Origin: JBGMEA01 sp964444065
GTDB lineage: Bacteria; Bacillota; Clostridia; Eubacteriales; Anaerofustaceae
Reading direction: 5' to 3'
NCBI GenBank assembly: GCA_964444065.1
Contig: CAYUFL010000017.1
Location: 1-34,468 of the forward strand
DNA length: 34,468 nt
Every line of letters begins with the position of its first letter. Position 1 is the stretch's first letter. Below, piece by piece: positions 7,789 to 15,595 of the stretch. The position numbers were made by a program, and so were the translations under genes. The notes beneath the pieces are model-generated. The model had not been told where the DNA came from. It did not search any database and saw nothing but the letters and a program-made list of their open reading frames with translations.

Positions 7789-8843
7789 ATGATTTGATTC
7801 GGGCAATGTTTCGTAATTATATCCCGTATAAAGTGTCACCACAGGAATATGACATCATCCTGAATGCAAACGAAAATCCGCTCAACTTATTCGATACATT
7901 GCCGAAAAATGAGCAGAACGATTTGGTCTCGCAGATTCAGTTCAACCGTTATCCTGAAAGTGACAATACGGCACTCAGAGAAACTTATGCAAACTATATC
8001 GGGCGTGAAACGGATGAAGTACTTGCCGGCGTGGGTTCAGACGAAATTATTCGTATGATCGCAGATTTGTTTCTGGAAAACAACGATGTTGTAATCGCAA
8101 ATATTCCGACATTTTCAATGTATCAAACAATTACTGAATTTTCGAAAGGTCTGTTTATCGGAATTCCTTCCAAAGACGACACGTTTGCTCCGGACATTGA
8201 TCAACTGATTTCGGTTGCGAATCAATACCATGCAAAAGTGATCTTCATTTGTACACCAAACAATCCGACCGGTTATCTGTGGAAAAAAGAGGATCTGATC
8301 AAAGTGATCGACAGCACCACCGGCATGGTTGTGATTGATGAAGCTTATATTGATTTTGCAGATGAAAATAATCTGTCACTGATCGATTATTCCAAGCGTG
8401 TGATTGTCCTGCGTACGCTTTCAAAAGCTTTTGCATTGGCAGGCGCCAGAGTTGGTTTTGCAATCGCAGACAAGGAGACGATCGGCTATCTGAGTATGGT
8501 TAAAATCCCATACAATCTTAACAGTTATTCCCAAAAAGTCGCGCAATTGGTCTTGGAAAATATCCACATGGTAGAATTACAGATTGCGGTTTTAAAACAT
8601 CAGCGGGACTTATTGGTCAATGCATTACAGAAATTTAACGAGAAAATTAAGATTTATCCGTCATCCGCAAATTTTATTCTCATTTCAACAAAATATCTGG
8701 AACAAATAAAATCTGCTGCAGAAGCGCATAAAGTCAGTCTGCGCTATATGGGTAATGAAATACCGGATGCAATTCGAATCAGTGTCGGTACGCCAGAAGA
8801 AAATGAAGCGCTTATTAAAATATTCACGGAGGTATTATCGTGA
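7785..8843 (+). CDS. hisC: histidinol-phosphate aminotransferase
   Basis: This 352-residue PLP-dependent fold-type I aminotransferase converts imidazole acetol phosphate and glutamate to histidinol phosphate. It shows the HisC start motif NANENPLN, PNNPTGYL in the middle, and VIDEAYIDFA. The PLP lysine is K214 in RTLSKAFALAGARVGF. An AAGAGG site precedes the ATG. It overlaps hisD by 4 bases and hisB by 4 bases. Confidence 0.96.
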   Translation: MNDLIRAMFRNYIPYKVSPQEYDIILNANENPLNLFDTLPKNEQNDLVSQIQFNRYPESDNTALRETYANYIGRETDEVLAGVGSDEIIRMIADLFLENNDVVIANIPTFSMYQTITEFSKGLFIGIPSKDDTFAPDIDQLISVANQYHAKVIFICTPNNPTGYLWKKEDLIKVIDSTTGMVVIDEAYIDFADENNLSLIDYSKRVIVLRTLSKAFALAGARVGFAIADKETIGYLSMVKIPYNLNSYSQKVAQLVLENIHMVELQIAVLKHQRDLLVNALQKFNEKIKIYPSSANFILISTKYLEQIKSAAEAHKVSLRYMGNEIPDAIRISVGTPEENEALIKIFTEVLS

Positions 8844-9418
8844 GAAAAAGCGAAAAACAGCGAACAACGAATGAAACCAATGTTTTTGTCTCTCTTGATC
8901 TTGACGGCATCGGGAAAGGTACCATTACGACCGGAATCGGTTTTTTGGATCACATGATGGATTTGTTCAAAAAACACAGCGGATTTGACCTGAGCGTCAA
9001 ACTGGACGGAGATATTGAGGTCGATACGCATCATTCTATGGAAGATCTCGGTATCGTCTTGGGTCAGACGTTTCACGAAGCGCTCGGTGATAAACTAGGG
9101 ATCAAACGATTCTCTTCTGTATACATTCCGATGGATGAAGCTTTGGTACGGGTCTGCGTTGATATCAGCGGACGTTCCTACTTGAATTACAAGGTGCAGT
9201 TCACATCCGAGACGATCGGGGATCTGGAAACAGAGACTGTAGAAGAATTCCTTCGGGCATTTACCGACAATGCAAAAATTACATTGCATGCGCATTGTTT
9301 GGAAGGGAAAAACAATCATCACATTTGTGAATCGCTTTTTAAAGCACTCGCGAAAGCGCTTGCAGATGCTGCACAGATCACAGGAACTGGAATACCTTCC
9401 ACGAAAGGAATACTGTAA
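8840..9418 (+). CDS. hisB: imidazoleglycerol-phosphate dehydratase
   Basis: This 192-residue monofunctional dehydratase lacks the fused N-terminal phosphatase of the enterobacterial HisB. It removes water from imidazole glycerol phosphate. The metal-binding histidine motifs GFLDHMMDLFKKHSGFDL and DTHHSMEDLGI are in the first 75 residues, and the second motif pair includes HAHCLEGKNNHHICES near residue 150. The start is GTG at 8840, overlapping the hisC stop, and GGAGGT lies 6 bases before it. Since the phosphatase domain is absent, another protein must supply that step. Confidence 0.96.
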   Translation: MRKSEKQRTTNETNVFVSLDLDGIGKGTITTGIGFLDHMMDLFKKHSGFDLSVKLDGDIEVDTHHSMEDLGIVLGQTFHEALGDKLGIKRFSSVYIPMDEALVRVCVDISGRSYLNYKVQFTSETIGDLETETVEEFLRAFTDNAKITLHAHCLEGKNNHHICESLFKALAKALADAAQITGTGIPSTKGIL

Positions 9419-9422
9419 CCTT

Positions 9423-10028
9423 ATGATCGGTATTATTGATTACGGAGTCGGTAACTTAAAAAATGTACAGACTGCCGTCAAAAAAATCGGTTATGATTGT
9501 GTGATCAGCAGTAACAAAGAGGAATTGAAACAAAGCGATGCATTGATTCTACCTGGTGTCGGTGCATTTGGGGATAGTATTGATATGCTGAATCAATCGG
9601 GCTTGCGTGATTTTGTCGATCATTGGGCTTCGGACAATCGCTATATGCTCGGCATCTGCGTCGGTATGCAGCTGTTGTTTGAAAGAAGCTACGAAATGGG
9701 TGTGCATGAAGGGCTTGGGTATCTCAAAGGGGAAGTGATCCCGTTTGAAAAACCGCTTAAAATTCCGCATATGGGATGGAATGAACTGAAAATATCAAAG
9801 AAAGACAGTCCGATCCTCAAAAATATCGAAGAAGGCGAATACGTTTATTTTGTCCATTCTTACTATGCGACACCGATTGAGGAAAATCTTGTGGCGTATA
9901 CGGAATATGGCGTTAAAGTAGCCGCTATTGTGCAAAAAGGCAACATTTTTGCGACACAGTTTCATCCGGAAAAGAGTGCAGCAACAGGAGAAAAACTGCT
10001 GAAAAATTATTTGGAGCTGATAAAATGA
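9423..10028 (+). CDS. hisH: imidazole glycerol phosphate synthase, glutaminase subunit HisH
   Basis: This 201-residue class I glutamine amidotransferase makes ammonia for HisF. The triad is visible as C79 in GICVGMQLLFE, and H181 and E183 in FHPEKS. The start is the ATG at 9423 because the protein then begins MIGIIDYGVGN as the family does. The longer in-frame extension upstream lies inside hisB and is not supported. The AAGGAA site is about 12 bases upstream, a little far. The gene overlaps hisA by 4 bases. Confidence 0.95.
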   Translation: MIGIIDYGVGNLKNVQTAVKKIGYDCVISSNKEELKQSDALILPGVGAFGDSIDMLNQSGLRDFVDHWASDNRYMLGICVGMQLLFERSYEMGVHEGLGYLKGEVIPFEKPLKIPHMGWNELKISKKDSPILKNIEEGEYVYFVHSYYATPIEENLVAYTEYGVKVAAIVQKGNIFATQFHPEKSAATGEKLLKNYLELIK

Positions 10029-10735
10029 TCTTATACCCTGCAATTGACATCATTGATAAACAATGCGTTCGATTAACGCAAGGAAAATACGAGGAAAAAA
10101 CAGTATATAACAGCGACCCGTGCGAAATGGCTGAATATTTTCTTTCTCAAGGCGCAACAGAGCTGCATATAGTAGATTTGAACGCAGCAAAATCCGGAAG
10201 CATTGAAAATATTGATGTTATTCAGAGAATCATTGAGTCAGTACCTCTGCATGTTCAGATCGGAGGGGGCATCCGCAGTATGGAAGCTGCCGCGCGATAT
10301 CTGTCAATCGGGGCTTCGCGCGTTATCGTTGGCACTGCGGCTGTGACGGAGCCCGCGCTCTTGCAAGAATTATGCAATCGGTTTCCAAAACAAGTGTCGC
10401 TCTCGCTCGATGTTCGCGATGATGAGATTCTCATCAAAGGGTGGACATCTGGGAGTAATATTGATTTATTTGATTTTGTCAGTAAAGCGGATCACTTGGA
10501 TATTGCTACGATTATTGTCACAGATGTTGCAAAAGACGGGATGATGATGGGTCCTTCCTATGATTTATATCGACGCTTAATGAAAGCCACAAATCATCCG
10601 ATCGTCGCTTCCGGCGGCGTAGGTACCATAGAAGATATTTGTATTTTAAAAGAAATCGGTGTTTATGGTGCGATCGTCGGCAAGGCGTTGTATGAAAATA
10701 AAATTACTTTAAAAGAATTGATCAGTGAGGCATAA
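10025..10735 (+). CDS. hisA: phosphoribosylformimino-5-aminoimidazole carboxamide ribotide isomerase
   Basis: This 236-residue TIM-barrel isomerase performs the Amadori rearrangement of ProFAR to PRFAR. The catalytic aspartates are D8 in YPAIDIID and the one in TDVAKDG. Phosphate-binding glycines appear in IGGGIRS and ASGGVG. GGAG lies before the start ATG, which overlaps the hisH stop (ATGA). It is homologous to the neighbouring hisF. Confidence 0.96.
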   Translation: MILYPAIDIIDKQCVRLTQGKYEEKTVYNSDPCEMAEYFLSQGATELHIVDLNAAKSGSIENIDVIQRIIESVPLHVQIGGGIRSMEAAARYLSIGASRVIVGTAAVTEPALLQELCNRFPKQVSLSLDVRDDEILIKGWTSGSNIDLFDFVSKADHLDIATIIVTDVAKDGMMMGPSYDLYRRLMKATNHPIVASGGVGTIEDICILKEIGVYGAIVGKALYENKITLKELISEA

Positions 10736-10736
10736 T

Positions 10737-11492
10737 ATGCTTGCCAAAAGAATTATTCCATGTCTTGACGTTGATAAGGGCAGAGTAGTCAAAGGCAAAA
10801 AATTTCAGAACATACAGGATGTTGATGATCCTGTTAAACTTGGGAAGCGTTACAGCGATGAAGGCGCGGATGAACTCGTATTTTATGACATAACCGCATC
10901 CAATGAAAATCGTGATATTTTTATTCATATCGTCAGCGACATTGCCGAGAATATCAATATCCCGTTTACGATCGGCGGAGGCATCCGAACCGCTGAAGAC
11001 TTCCGTAAAGTACTGCTCGCGGGCGCCGATAAAGTCTCCGTCAATTCTGCAGCCGTGCAAAATCCGCAGTTGATCTCAGATGCGGCAAAACGATTCGGCA
11101 GACAGTGTGTGGTGATCAGTGTTGATGCGAAACGCAGCGGAAAAGGTTGGGAGGTTTTTATCAATGGCGGCAGAAAAAATACCGGCATTGATGCAATCGA
11201 GTGGGCGGTACGTGCGGAAGAATTGGGAGCGGGTGAAATTTGTATCAACTCCATCGACAGCGATGGCATCAAGGACGGTTTCGACCTCGCACTGATACAA
11301 AAACTCAACAACGTTCTGACAATCCCGATTATTGCATCCGGAGGTGCCGGAACAATTGAACATTTTTATGATGTTCTTGAATGCGGTGCAGATGCTGCTC
11401 TGGCAGCGAGCGTTTTTCATTATGATGAGATTAAGATCAATACATTAAAAGACTTTTTATATCGGAAACAATTGCCGATCAGACGTGTATAA
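10737..11492 (+). CDS. hisF: imidazole glycerol phosphate synthase, cyclase subunit HisF
   Basis: This 251-residue TIM barrel combines PRFAR with ammonia from HisH to give imidazole glycerol phosphate and AICAR. The catalytic acids are D11 in IIPCLDVDKG and D130 in ISVDAK. Phosphate sites appear as IGGGIRT and ASGGAG. The start at 10737 gives the family N-terminus MLAKRIIPCLD and follows AGTGAGG. An in-frame ATG 12 bases upstream lies inside hisA. Confidence 0.96.
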   Translation: MLAKRIIPCLDVDKGRVVKGKKFQNIQDVDDPVKLGKRYSDEGADELVFYDITASNENRDIFIHIVSDIAENINIPFTIGGGIRTAEDFRKVLLAGADKVSVNSAAVQNPQLISDAAKRFGRQCVVISVDAKRSGKGWEVFINGGRKNTGIDAIEWAVRAEELGAGEICINSIDSDGIKDGFDLALIQKLNNVLTIPIIASGGAGTIEHFYDVLECGADAALAASVFHYDEIKINTLKDFLYRKQLPIRRV

Positions 11493-11513
11493 ACAGCAGA
11501 AAAGAGAAAAAGT

Positions 11514-12143
11514 ATGAATATCACAGATTTGAAATTTGATCAAAACGGATTGATTCCGGCGGTCGTGCAGAACTATAAAACAGGAAAAGTCCTGATGCTG
11601 GGCTATATGAATCAGGAATCATTCGAGAAGACGTTGGAGAGCGGAACTGTCTGGTTTTTTTCCCGTTCCAGGAATCAGCTGTGGAATAAAGGTGAAACCT
11701 CAGGAAACTTTCTCAATGTGATTGAAATCGCTTCCGATTGTGATGACGATGCAATATTAATCAAGGCAGAACCGCAAGGTCCCACTTGCCATACCGGGGA
11801 AGAAAGTTGTTTTCATCATGCTTTTGATGCGGCTAAAAATGAGAAGGCGTTTGATCAGACCGTACTGTTTGATCTTTTCGATGTCATTGAAAGCAGAAAA
11901 ACGAATCCTATCGAAGGATCGTATACAAATTACTTGTTCGAAAAGGGAATTGATAAAATCCTCAAAAAAGTCGGAGAAGAAACCGCGGAGACCATTATTG
12001 CAGCAAAAAACAATTCAAAAGAAGAAATTACATACGAAACAGCTGATCTGTTTTACCATTTGCTTGTAATGATGTCGGAGCGCGGCATTCGTCCCGAAGA
12101 TATTATGAAAACTTTGTATGAAAGACACAATGGAAAATATTGA
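11514..12143 (+). CDS. hisI: bifunctional phosphoribosyl-AMP cyclohydrolase / phosphoribosyl-ATP pyrophosphatase
   Basis: This 209-residue HisIE fusion does the second and third steps of the pathway. Residues 1 to about 105 are the cyclohydrolase, with C76 next to D75, D77 and D79, and C92 and C99 in TCHTGEESCF as the zinc and magnesium ligands. Residues about 115-209 are the MazG-like pyrophosphatase, with KVGEETAETIIAAKN and the ETADLFYHLL motif. It is the last gene of the his operon. No hairpin terminator follows. A new promoter begins 12 bases after the stop. Confidence 0.95.
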   Translation: MNITDLKFDQNGLIPAVVQNYKTGKVLMLGYMNQESFEKTLESGTVWFFSRSRNQLWNKGETSGNFLNVIEIASDCDDDAILIKAEPQGPTCHTGEESCFHHAFDAAKNEKAFDQTVLFDLFDVIESRKTNPIEGSYTNYLFEKGIDKILKKVGEETAETIIAAKNNSKEEITYETADLFYHLLVMMSERGIRPEDIMKTLYERHNGKY

Positions 12144-12155
12144 CAAACTGCTTTC

Positions 12156-12184
12156 TTGACTTCAAGATTGCTTTGTATTATACT
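12156..12184 (+). promoter_or_regulatory. sigma-A promoter of the cobalamin operon
   Basis: The -35 TTGACT (12156-12161) and -10 TATACT (12179-12184) have a 17-base spacer. They sit directly after hisIE and before the riboswitch. A second TTGACA occurs at 12140 but has no well-spaced -10. Confidence 0.8.
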
Positions 12185-12191
12185 GAAAACA

Positions 12192-12382
12192 CAATTCAGG
12201 TTGCAGTGCATTAATAGAGAAACAGGTGAAAAACCTGTGCGGTCCCGCCGCCGTAAGGAAGAGCAAATTACCCCATTGAGATGCAATGGAATCACTGGAG
12301 AAAATCCGGGAAGAGGGTGCTTTGCAATGACACCGAGCCGGAAGAACTGCCTGATGGATCCACCCACTCACGGAGAATGAAC
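12192..12382 (+). promoter_or_regulatory. cobalamin (B12) riboswitch
   Basis: The leader shows the conserved order of the adenosylcobalamin aptamer. A hairpin CAGGTGAAAAACCTG is followed by TGCGGTCCCGCCGC and GTAAGG, then a variable arm. The B12 box GAGCCGGAAGAACTGCC is at 12335-12351. A terminator hairpin follows at 12405-12429. Binding of cobalamin is expected to favour the terminator and shut off the cob genes. The ends of the aptamer are approximate. The rest of 12144-12451 is promoter and terminator. Confidence 0.9.
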
Positions 12383-12404
12383 GGTGTTTGTCTTTTGATG
12401 ATGA

Positions 12405-12429
12405 AGCATTTCTGTGAAATGCTTTTTTT
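12405..12429 (+). terminator. riboswitch-controlled terminator
   Basis: The stem AGCATTTC/GAAATGCT with a 3-base loop is followed by seven T. It sits between the B12 box and the cobU start, where a regulated intrinsic terminator is expected. Confidence 0.85.
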
Positions 12430-12451
12430 ATTCTGAAAACAGGAGAATTCC

Positions 12452-13060
12452 ATGATTATTTTTGTAGTCGGAGGCGTAAAGGGCGGGAAAAGCATGCTTG
12501 CGCAATGTACGGCAAAGTATCTTTCTATGCAGAATCATTCCGATATGTATTATTTTGCAACGATGGTTCCCGGAGATGATGAAGATCGTAAGCGTATTGA
12601 GCGGCATATATACGACAGAGAAAATTGGGGATTCCGGACAATCGAAGAAGGCTATTGCTTGATGGATATGCTGAACAAGGTTAGTTCGAGGGATGTTGTT
12701 CTTCTGGACAGCGTTACAGCATATGTTCAGAATATCATTTTCGGTGATAATGATGTAGTAAATGAAATCAGAAGCGATGATATTTATTTACATATACGTT
12801 CTCTTGCGCACTGCGTAAAAGATTTAATTATCGTATCGGATTATATTTTTTCGGATGCATTGCAATATGGTTTCGAAACAGAATTCTATAAACGTATTTT
12901 GGGAAATGTACATGCACAGATTGCGCAAGAGAGTGATATTGTCATTGAATGTGCGTATTCGAATATGAAGTTCTGGAAAAACAAAGACCAATATGATTTT
13001 GCCCCGATTCTGGATGAATATTACCGTTGCACCACACATTTGGAATACAAGGATATATGA
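12452..13060 (+). CDS. cobU: adenosylcobinamide kinase / guanylyltransferase CobU (variant)
   Basis: This 202-residue protein matches the start of CobU. It has a Walker A GGVKGGKS at residues 7-14, then YFATMVPGDDEDRKRIERH, where H52 lies at the position of the guanylylated histidine, and LLDSVTAYVQN. CobU phosphorylates adenosylcobinamide and then attaches GMP. The C-terminal motif NEVG-GIVP of CobU is not recognisable; the corresponding stretch reads SDYIFSDALQYGFETEFYK. The third gene of the operon carries that motif instead. The start follows AGGAG. The gene overlaps cobS by 4 bases and sits behind the B12 riboswitch, which supports the pathway assignment. Confidence 0.85.
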   Translation: MIIFVVGGVKGGKSMLAQCTAKYLSMQNHSDMYYFATMVPGDDEDRKRIERHIYDRENWGFRTIEEGYCLMDMLNKVSSRDVVLLDSVTAYVQNIIFGDNDVVNEIRSDDIYLHIRSLAHCVKDLIIVSDYIFSDALQYGFETEFYKRILGNVHAQIAQESDIVIECAYSNMKFWKNKDQYDFAPILDEYYRCTTHLEYKDI

Positions 13061-13827
13061 AAATGATAAAAGCGTTTTTAACATGCATGGGTATGTTCAC
13101 CAAATTGCCGGTTCCCATGGTCGAGTGGGAAGATAAAAAAGGTCCGTTGGCACTCTGCTTTTTGCCCATAGCAGGCTTTTTTTGCGGATTGTTTGTTTTC
13201 GGCGTATATTTTTTATGTTATTGGCTGAATTTGGCAACGGATATATCTGCGTTTTTGATCTTGATTGCGATGTTTGCGGTCAGCGGATTTGTTCATCTGG
13301 ATGGATTTATGGATATTTCGGATGCTTTTCTTTCCTCAAAGGATAGGGAAGGGAAGATAGCCGTACTGAAGGACAGTCGTGTCGGCGCATTCAGTGTTAT
13401 TTCGGTCGTTTTTCTCATTTTACTCGGCTTCATATCGATGAAAATGATCTTGTATGATTGTTTCTTCCCGGTTCTGTTTATTCTGATCCCGATGATTTCC
13501 AGAAGTTTGGCAGCTCTTATCATTTTTTTAATGAAACCACTTCAAAATAAAGGATTGATGTTTTATTTTAAAGACGGGCAAAAAAAAGTTCATTTGATAG
13601 GTATGCTCATCTCAACGTTTGTTCTCTTGCTTGCAACCGCGTTCATAGGCATGAGTTACCTTATTGCGATTGTTATATCAATCGCGACAATAACGATAAT
13701 TGATATGCTGATCCAACATGATATCGGGGGCATTAATGGAGATGTTGCAGGCGCAACAATTGTTTTAAGCGAGTTTCTGAGTTATTTGCTGATTGCAGTA
13801 ATCAGCAATATTATTTCAGTATCTTGA
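13057..13827 (+). CDS. cobS: adenosylcobinamide-GDP ribazoletransferase (cobalamin synthase)
   Basis: This 256-residue integral membrane enzyme joins adenosylcobinamide-GDP with alpha-ribazole phosphate, the last assembly step of cobalamin. The family signature GFVHLDGFMDISDAFLSS followed by REGKIAVLKDSRVGAFSV is at residues 78-118. Several hydrophobic helices follow. The start ATG at 13057 overlaps the cobU stop (ATGA). A second ATG two codons later is an alternative. Upstream in-frame extension would run into cobU and is not used. Confidence 0.94.
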   Translation: MKMIKAFLTCMGMFTKLPVPMVEWEDKKGPLALCFLPIAGFFCGLFVFGVYFLCYWLNLATDISAFLILIAMFAVSGFVHLDGFMDISDAFLSSKDREGKIAVLKDSRVGAFSVISVVFLILLGFISMKMILYDCFFPVLFILIPMISRSLAALIIFLMKPLQNKGLMFYFKDGQKKVHLIGMLISTFVLLLATAFIGMSYLIAIVISIATITIIDMLIQHDIGGINGDVAGATIVLSEFLSYLLIAVISNIISVS

Positions 13828-13840
13828 AGTGAGGTAAAAG

Positions 13841-14218
13841 ATGATTTTGGTATTTGGCGGCGCTTATCAGGGGAAAGCCGCATTTGTGGAAAAAACGTTT
13901 CATTTTAGCAAGAATAAGACCTTTCAATGTAGTGAGAAAACAGGGATGTGCTATGATTACCCTGTTATTAACTCATTGCATCTATATGTACTTGGTTCAG
14001 TCGAAAGAGGCGATAACCCGATTGAATATATCCAAAAGAACCTACCAATGTTTCGTGATAAAATCATTATTTGCGATGACATCAGCTGCGGTATTGTTCC
14101 GCTTGGGAAAGACCTGCGCTTGTACAGAGACCAGGTTGGTAAAATTATGCAGATTCTTTCCAGAGAAGCCGATGAAGTATATCGTATTTTTTGCGGAATC
14201 GGAGAAAAAATAAAATGA
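13841..14218 (+). CDS. short CobU-like protein with conserved C-terminal motif
   Basis: This 125-residue protein is a shortened CobU homologue. Residues 6-13 read GGAYQGKA, a P-loop in which the usual final Ser/Thr is Ala. The middle section of CobU with the guanylylated histidine is missing. Residues 78-125 match the CobU C-terminus closely: D-x-S-C-GIVPL, R-x-YRDQVG, then ADEVYRIFCGIGEKIK. A GAGGT site lies before the ATG. It is 13 bases after cobS, and its stop overlaps the next gene (ATGA). It may act with the first CobU, which lacks the GIVP motif. Catalytic activity on its own is doubtful. Confidence 0.8.
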   Translation: MILVFGGAYQGKAAFVEKTFHFSKNKTFQCSEKTGMCYDYPVINSLHLYVLGSVERGDNPIEYIQKNLPMFRDKIIICDDISCGIVPLGKDLRLYRDQVGKIMQILSREADEVYRIFCGIGEKIK

Positions 14219-14814
14219 TAATACAGTTGCAAATGATCCGTCATGGGAAAACGGAGGCTGTTGATCGAATGATCTACTCAGGCTTTTCAGACTTGTCGCT
14301 TACTGAAGCAGGTATAGCAGAGATAGATTCATTTATCAACATGGGCTTGTATCACGGGGCCGAGGACTACTACTCAAGCGGATTGATCCGAGCAGTACAG
14401 ACGTTAAACTTAATTGCAGGGGAAGTGAAATGGAAAGAAATTCCGCAGCTTAAGGAGTGCAATTTCGGTGATTTTGAGTTGCACAAACATGATGATTTAA
14501 TGAACAATCCGAACTATGTTGATTGGATCAATGATCAAGCAGGGAATTATATCATTCCAAACGGAGAAAGCACCAACCAGTTTCACAACAGGGTGGAAGA
14601 AGGTTTTCAGTTATTATTTTCCGATGCGTATCAAAACCAAAGACAATCCATCATGTTGACGACACATGGCGGCGTAATCGGCTATTTTATTACGAAATAT
14701 TGTGACGACAGCCTTAATTTTTATGAAGCGATGCCTTCCCACGGCAGAGGGTACCTGGTTAAAATTGAAAAGAACGACGAAGAATTTAGAATACTGAATT
14801 TTGAGCGGATTTAA
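14215..14814 (+). CDS. cobC: histidine phosphatase, alpha-ribazole phosphatase-like
   Basis: This 199-residue protein belongs to the histidine phosphatase (phosphoglycerate mutase-like) superfamily. The phosphohistidine is H10 in MIRHGKTE, and the second histidine is H151 in TTHGGVIG. SSGLIRAVQT and ECNFGDFE are also family features. In a B12-controlled operon with cobU and cobS it is most likely CobC, which dephosphorylates alpha-ribazole-5'-phosphate or adenosylcobalamin phosphate. The start at 14215 overlaps the previous stop. It could instead be another small-molecule phosphatase. Confidence 0.82.
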   Translation: MIIQLQMIRHGKTEAVDRMIYSGFSDLSLTEAGIAEIDSFINMGLYHGAEDYYSSGLIRAVQTLNLIAGEVKWKEIPQLKECNFGDFELHKHDDLMNNPNYVDWINDQAGNYIIPNGESTNQFHNRVEEGFQLLFSDAYQNQRQSIMLTTHGGVIGYFITKYCDDSLNFYEAMPSHGRGYLVKIEKNDEEFRILNFERI

Positions 14815-14844
14815 TCAATGTAAACGGGATATCAATAGGAAAAG

Positions 14845-14876
14845 AAAAAAGACTTTCCGATCGGAAAGTCTTTTTT
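14845..14876. terminator. bidirectional terminator between cob operon and the anchored protein gene
   Basis: A perfect 20-base palindrome GACTTTCCGATCGGAAAGTC (14851-14870) is flanked by six A on the left and six T on the right. It can stop both the plus-strand cob operon and the convergent minus-strand gene. Confidence 0.9.
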
Positions 14877-14894
14877 AGTGTATCATTTTAGTGA

Positions 14895-15401
14895 TTATTG
14901 GATTTCATCCATATTCTGAATATCGATGGATTGTACTTTGTATGCACCATCCTTTGAAAGAATAGTGATGGTTCCTAATTGAGATGCTGTTTTTTGTTCG
15001 TTTGTTTCACTGTATGTAATTTCAATCTGAGCGTCGAAAGTAAAGTACCATAAACCTTCATTAACGTTGTATTTTTCTTCTTTTGTATTGATGTATTTAA
15101 CTGCAATGGTACATTTGTTTTCGTATGCGTATTCTTCGTAATATTCAATAATACGATCGGATACCGCCTGATTGTATCCTTCTTCTGTAAAGTCATTATC
15201 AGAGATGGTTACAGATTTATTGTTTTCCGATTGGACGTTGGTCAGATATGTTGTGACTTGGTAATCGGAAACATTGTATAGCTTATTCAAAAAATCTTTG
15301 GCGTATACTTCCTCACCGGAGGGTTTAAGCAAAATAAACGAAATCAGTGAAACAGCGAATAATAATGATACAGACAGGAGCAGTTTTTTATTCTTTTTCA
15401 T
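14895..15401 (-). CDS. membrane-anchored extracytoplasmic protein of unknown function
   Basis: I do not recognise a family for this 168-residue protein. Residues 1-6 are Lys/Asn-rich, and residues 7-24 are a hydrophobic segment that could be an uncleaved anchor or a signal peptide. There is no lipobox cysteine. The rest is soluble and rich in Thr, Glu and Tyr, ending in a likely beta-rich fold. The start ATG follows GAGGATAT. It is a single gene with its own consensus promoter and a shared terminator, divergent from the oxidoreductase operon. A role at the cell surface is only inferred from the N-terminus. Confidence 0.75.
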   Translation of the reverse strand: MKKNKKLLLSVSLLFAVSLISFILLKPSGEEVYAKDFLNKLYNVSDYQVTTYLTNVQSENNKSVTISDNDFTEEGYNQAVSDRIIEYYEEYAYENKCTIAVKYINTKEEKYNVNEGLWYFTFDAQIEITYSETNEQKTASQLGTITILSKDGAYKVQSIDIQNMDEIQ

Positions 15402-15440
15402 TATATCCTCGTTCTTGATATTATGTTACTATTCTGTTAC

Positions 15441-15469
15441 ATTATGCACAAAAAATGCTCTTATGTCAA
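15441..15469 (-). promoter_or_regulatory. sigma-A promoter of the anchored protein gene
   Basis: On the reverse strand, -35 TTGACA (15464-15469) and -10 CATAAT (15441-15446) have a 17-base spacer, about 40 bases before the start codon. Confidence 0.8.
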
Positions 15470-15506
15470 TAAATTGAAAGATAAATATATTGAGTAAAGG
15501 TGGCAG

Positions 15507-15520
15507 ACAGAAATTTCTGT
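15507..15520. repeat. 14-bp perfect palindrome, operator-like
   Basis: ACAGAAATTTCTGT is a perfect palindrome in the divergent intergenic region, about 50 bases upstream of the -10 of the oxidoreductase operon and about 40 bases upstream of the -35 of the opposite gene. It has no T run, so a protein-binding site is more likely than a terminator. Confidence 0.4.
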
Positions 15521-15566
15521 GTGGGAAAGGGGTAATTTGGATATATTTTTTTTTCTGAGAGGAACA

Positions 15567-15575
15567 TGGTATAAT
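15567..15575 (+). promoter_or_regulatory. extended -10 promoter of the 2-oxoacid oxidoreductase operon
   Basis: TGGTATAAT (15567-15575) is an extended -10 element 20 bases before the first start codon. The region 17 bases further upstream is only T-rich and lacks a -35 consensus, which is common for extended -10 promoters. Confidence 0.55.
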
Positions 15576-15595
15576 CGATAGATCAGAGGTGATTT

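Noticed and set aside
9270..9422. Extended N-terminus for hisH
   Set aside because: The extension lies inside hisB and the family N-terminus begins exactly at the ATG at 9423.
12156..12380. Short open frame of 74 codons over the cobalamin leader
   Set aside because: It coincides with the riboswitch aptamer and promoter. Its composition reflects conserved RNA, not protein.
13854..14213. Open frame of 119 codons overlapping the short CobU-like gene in another frame
   Set aside because: The other frame (13841-14218) has a ribosome binding site, coupling to the next gene and clear CobU C-terminal motifs.
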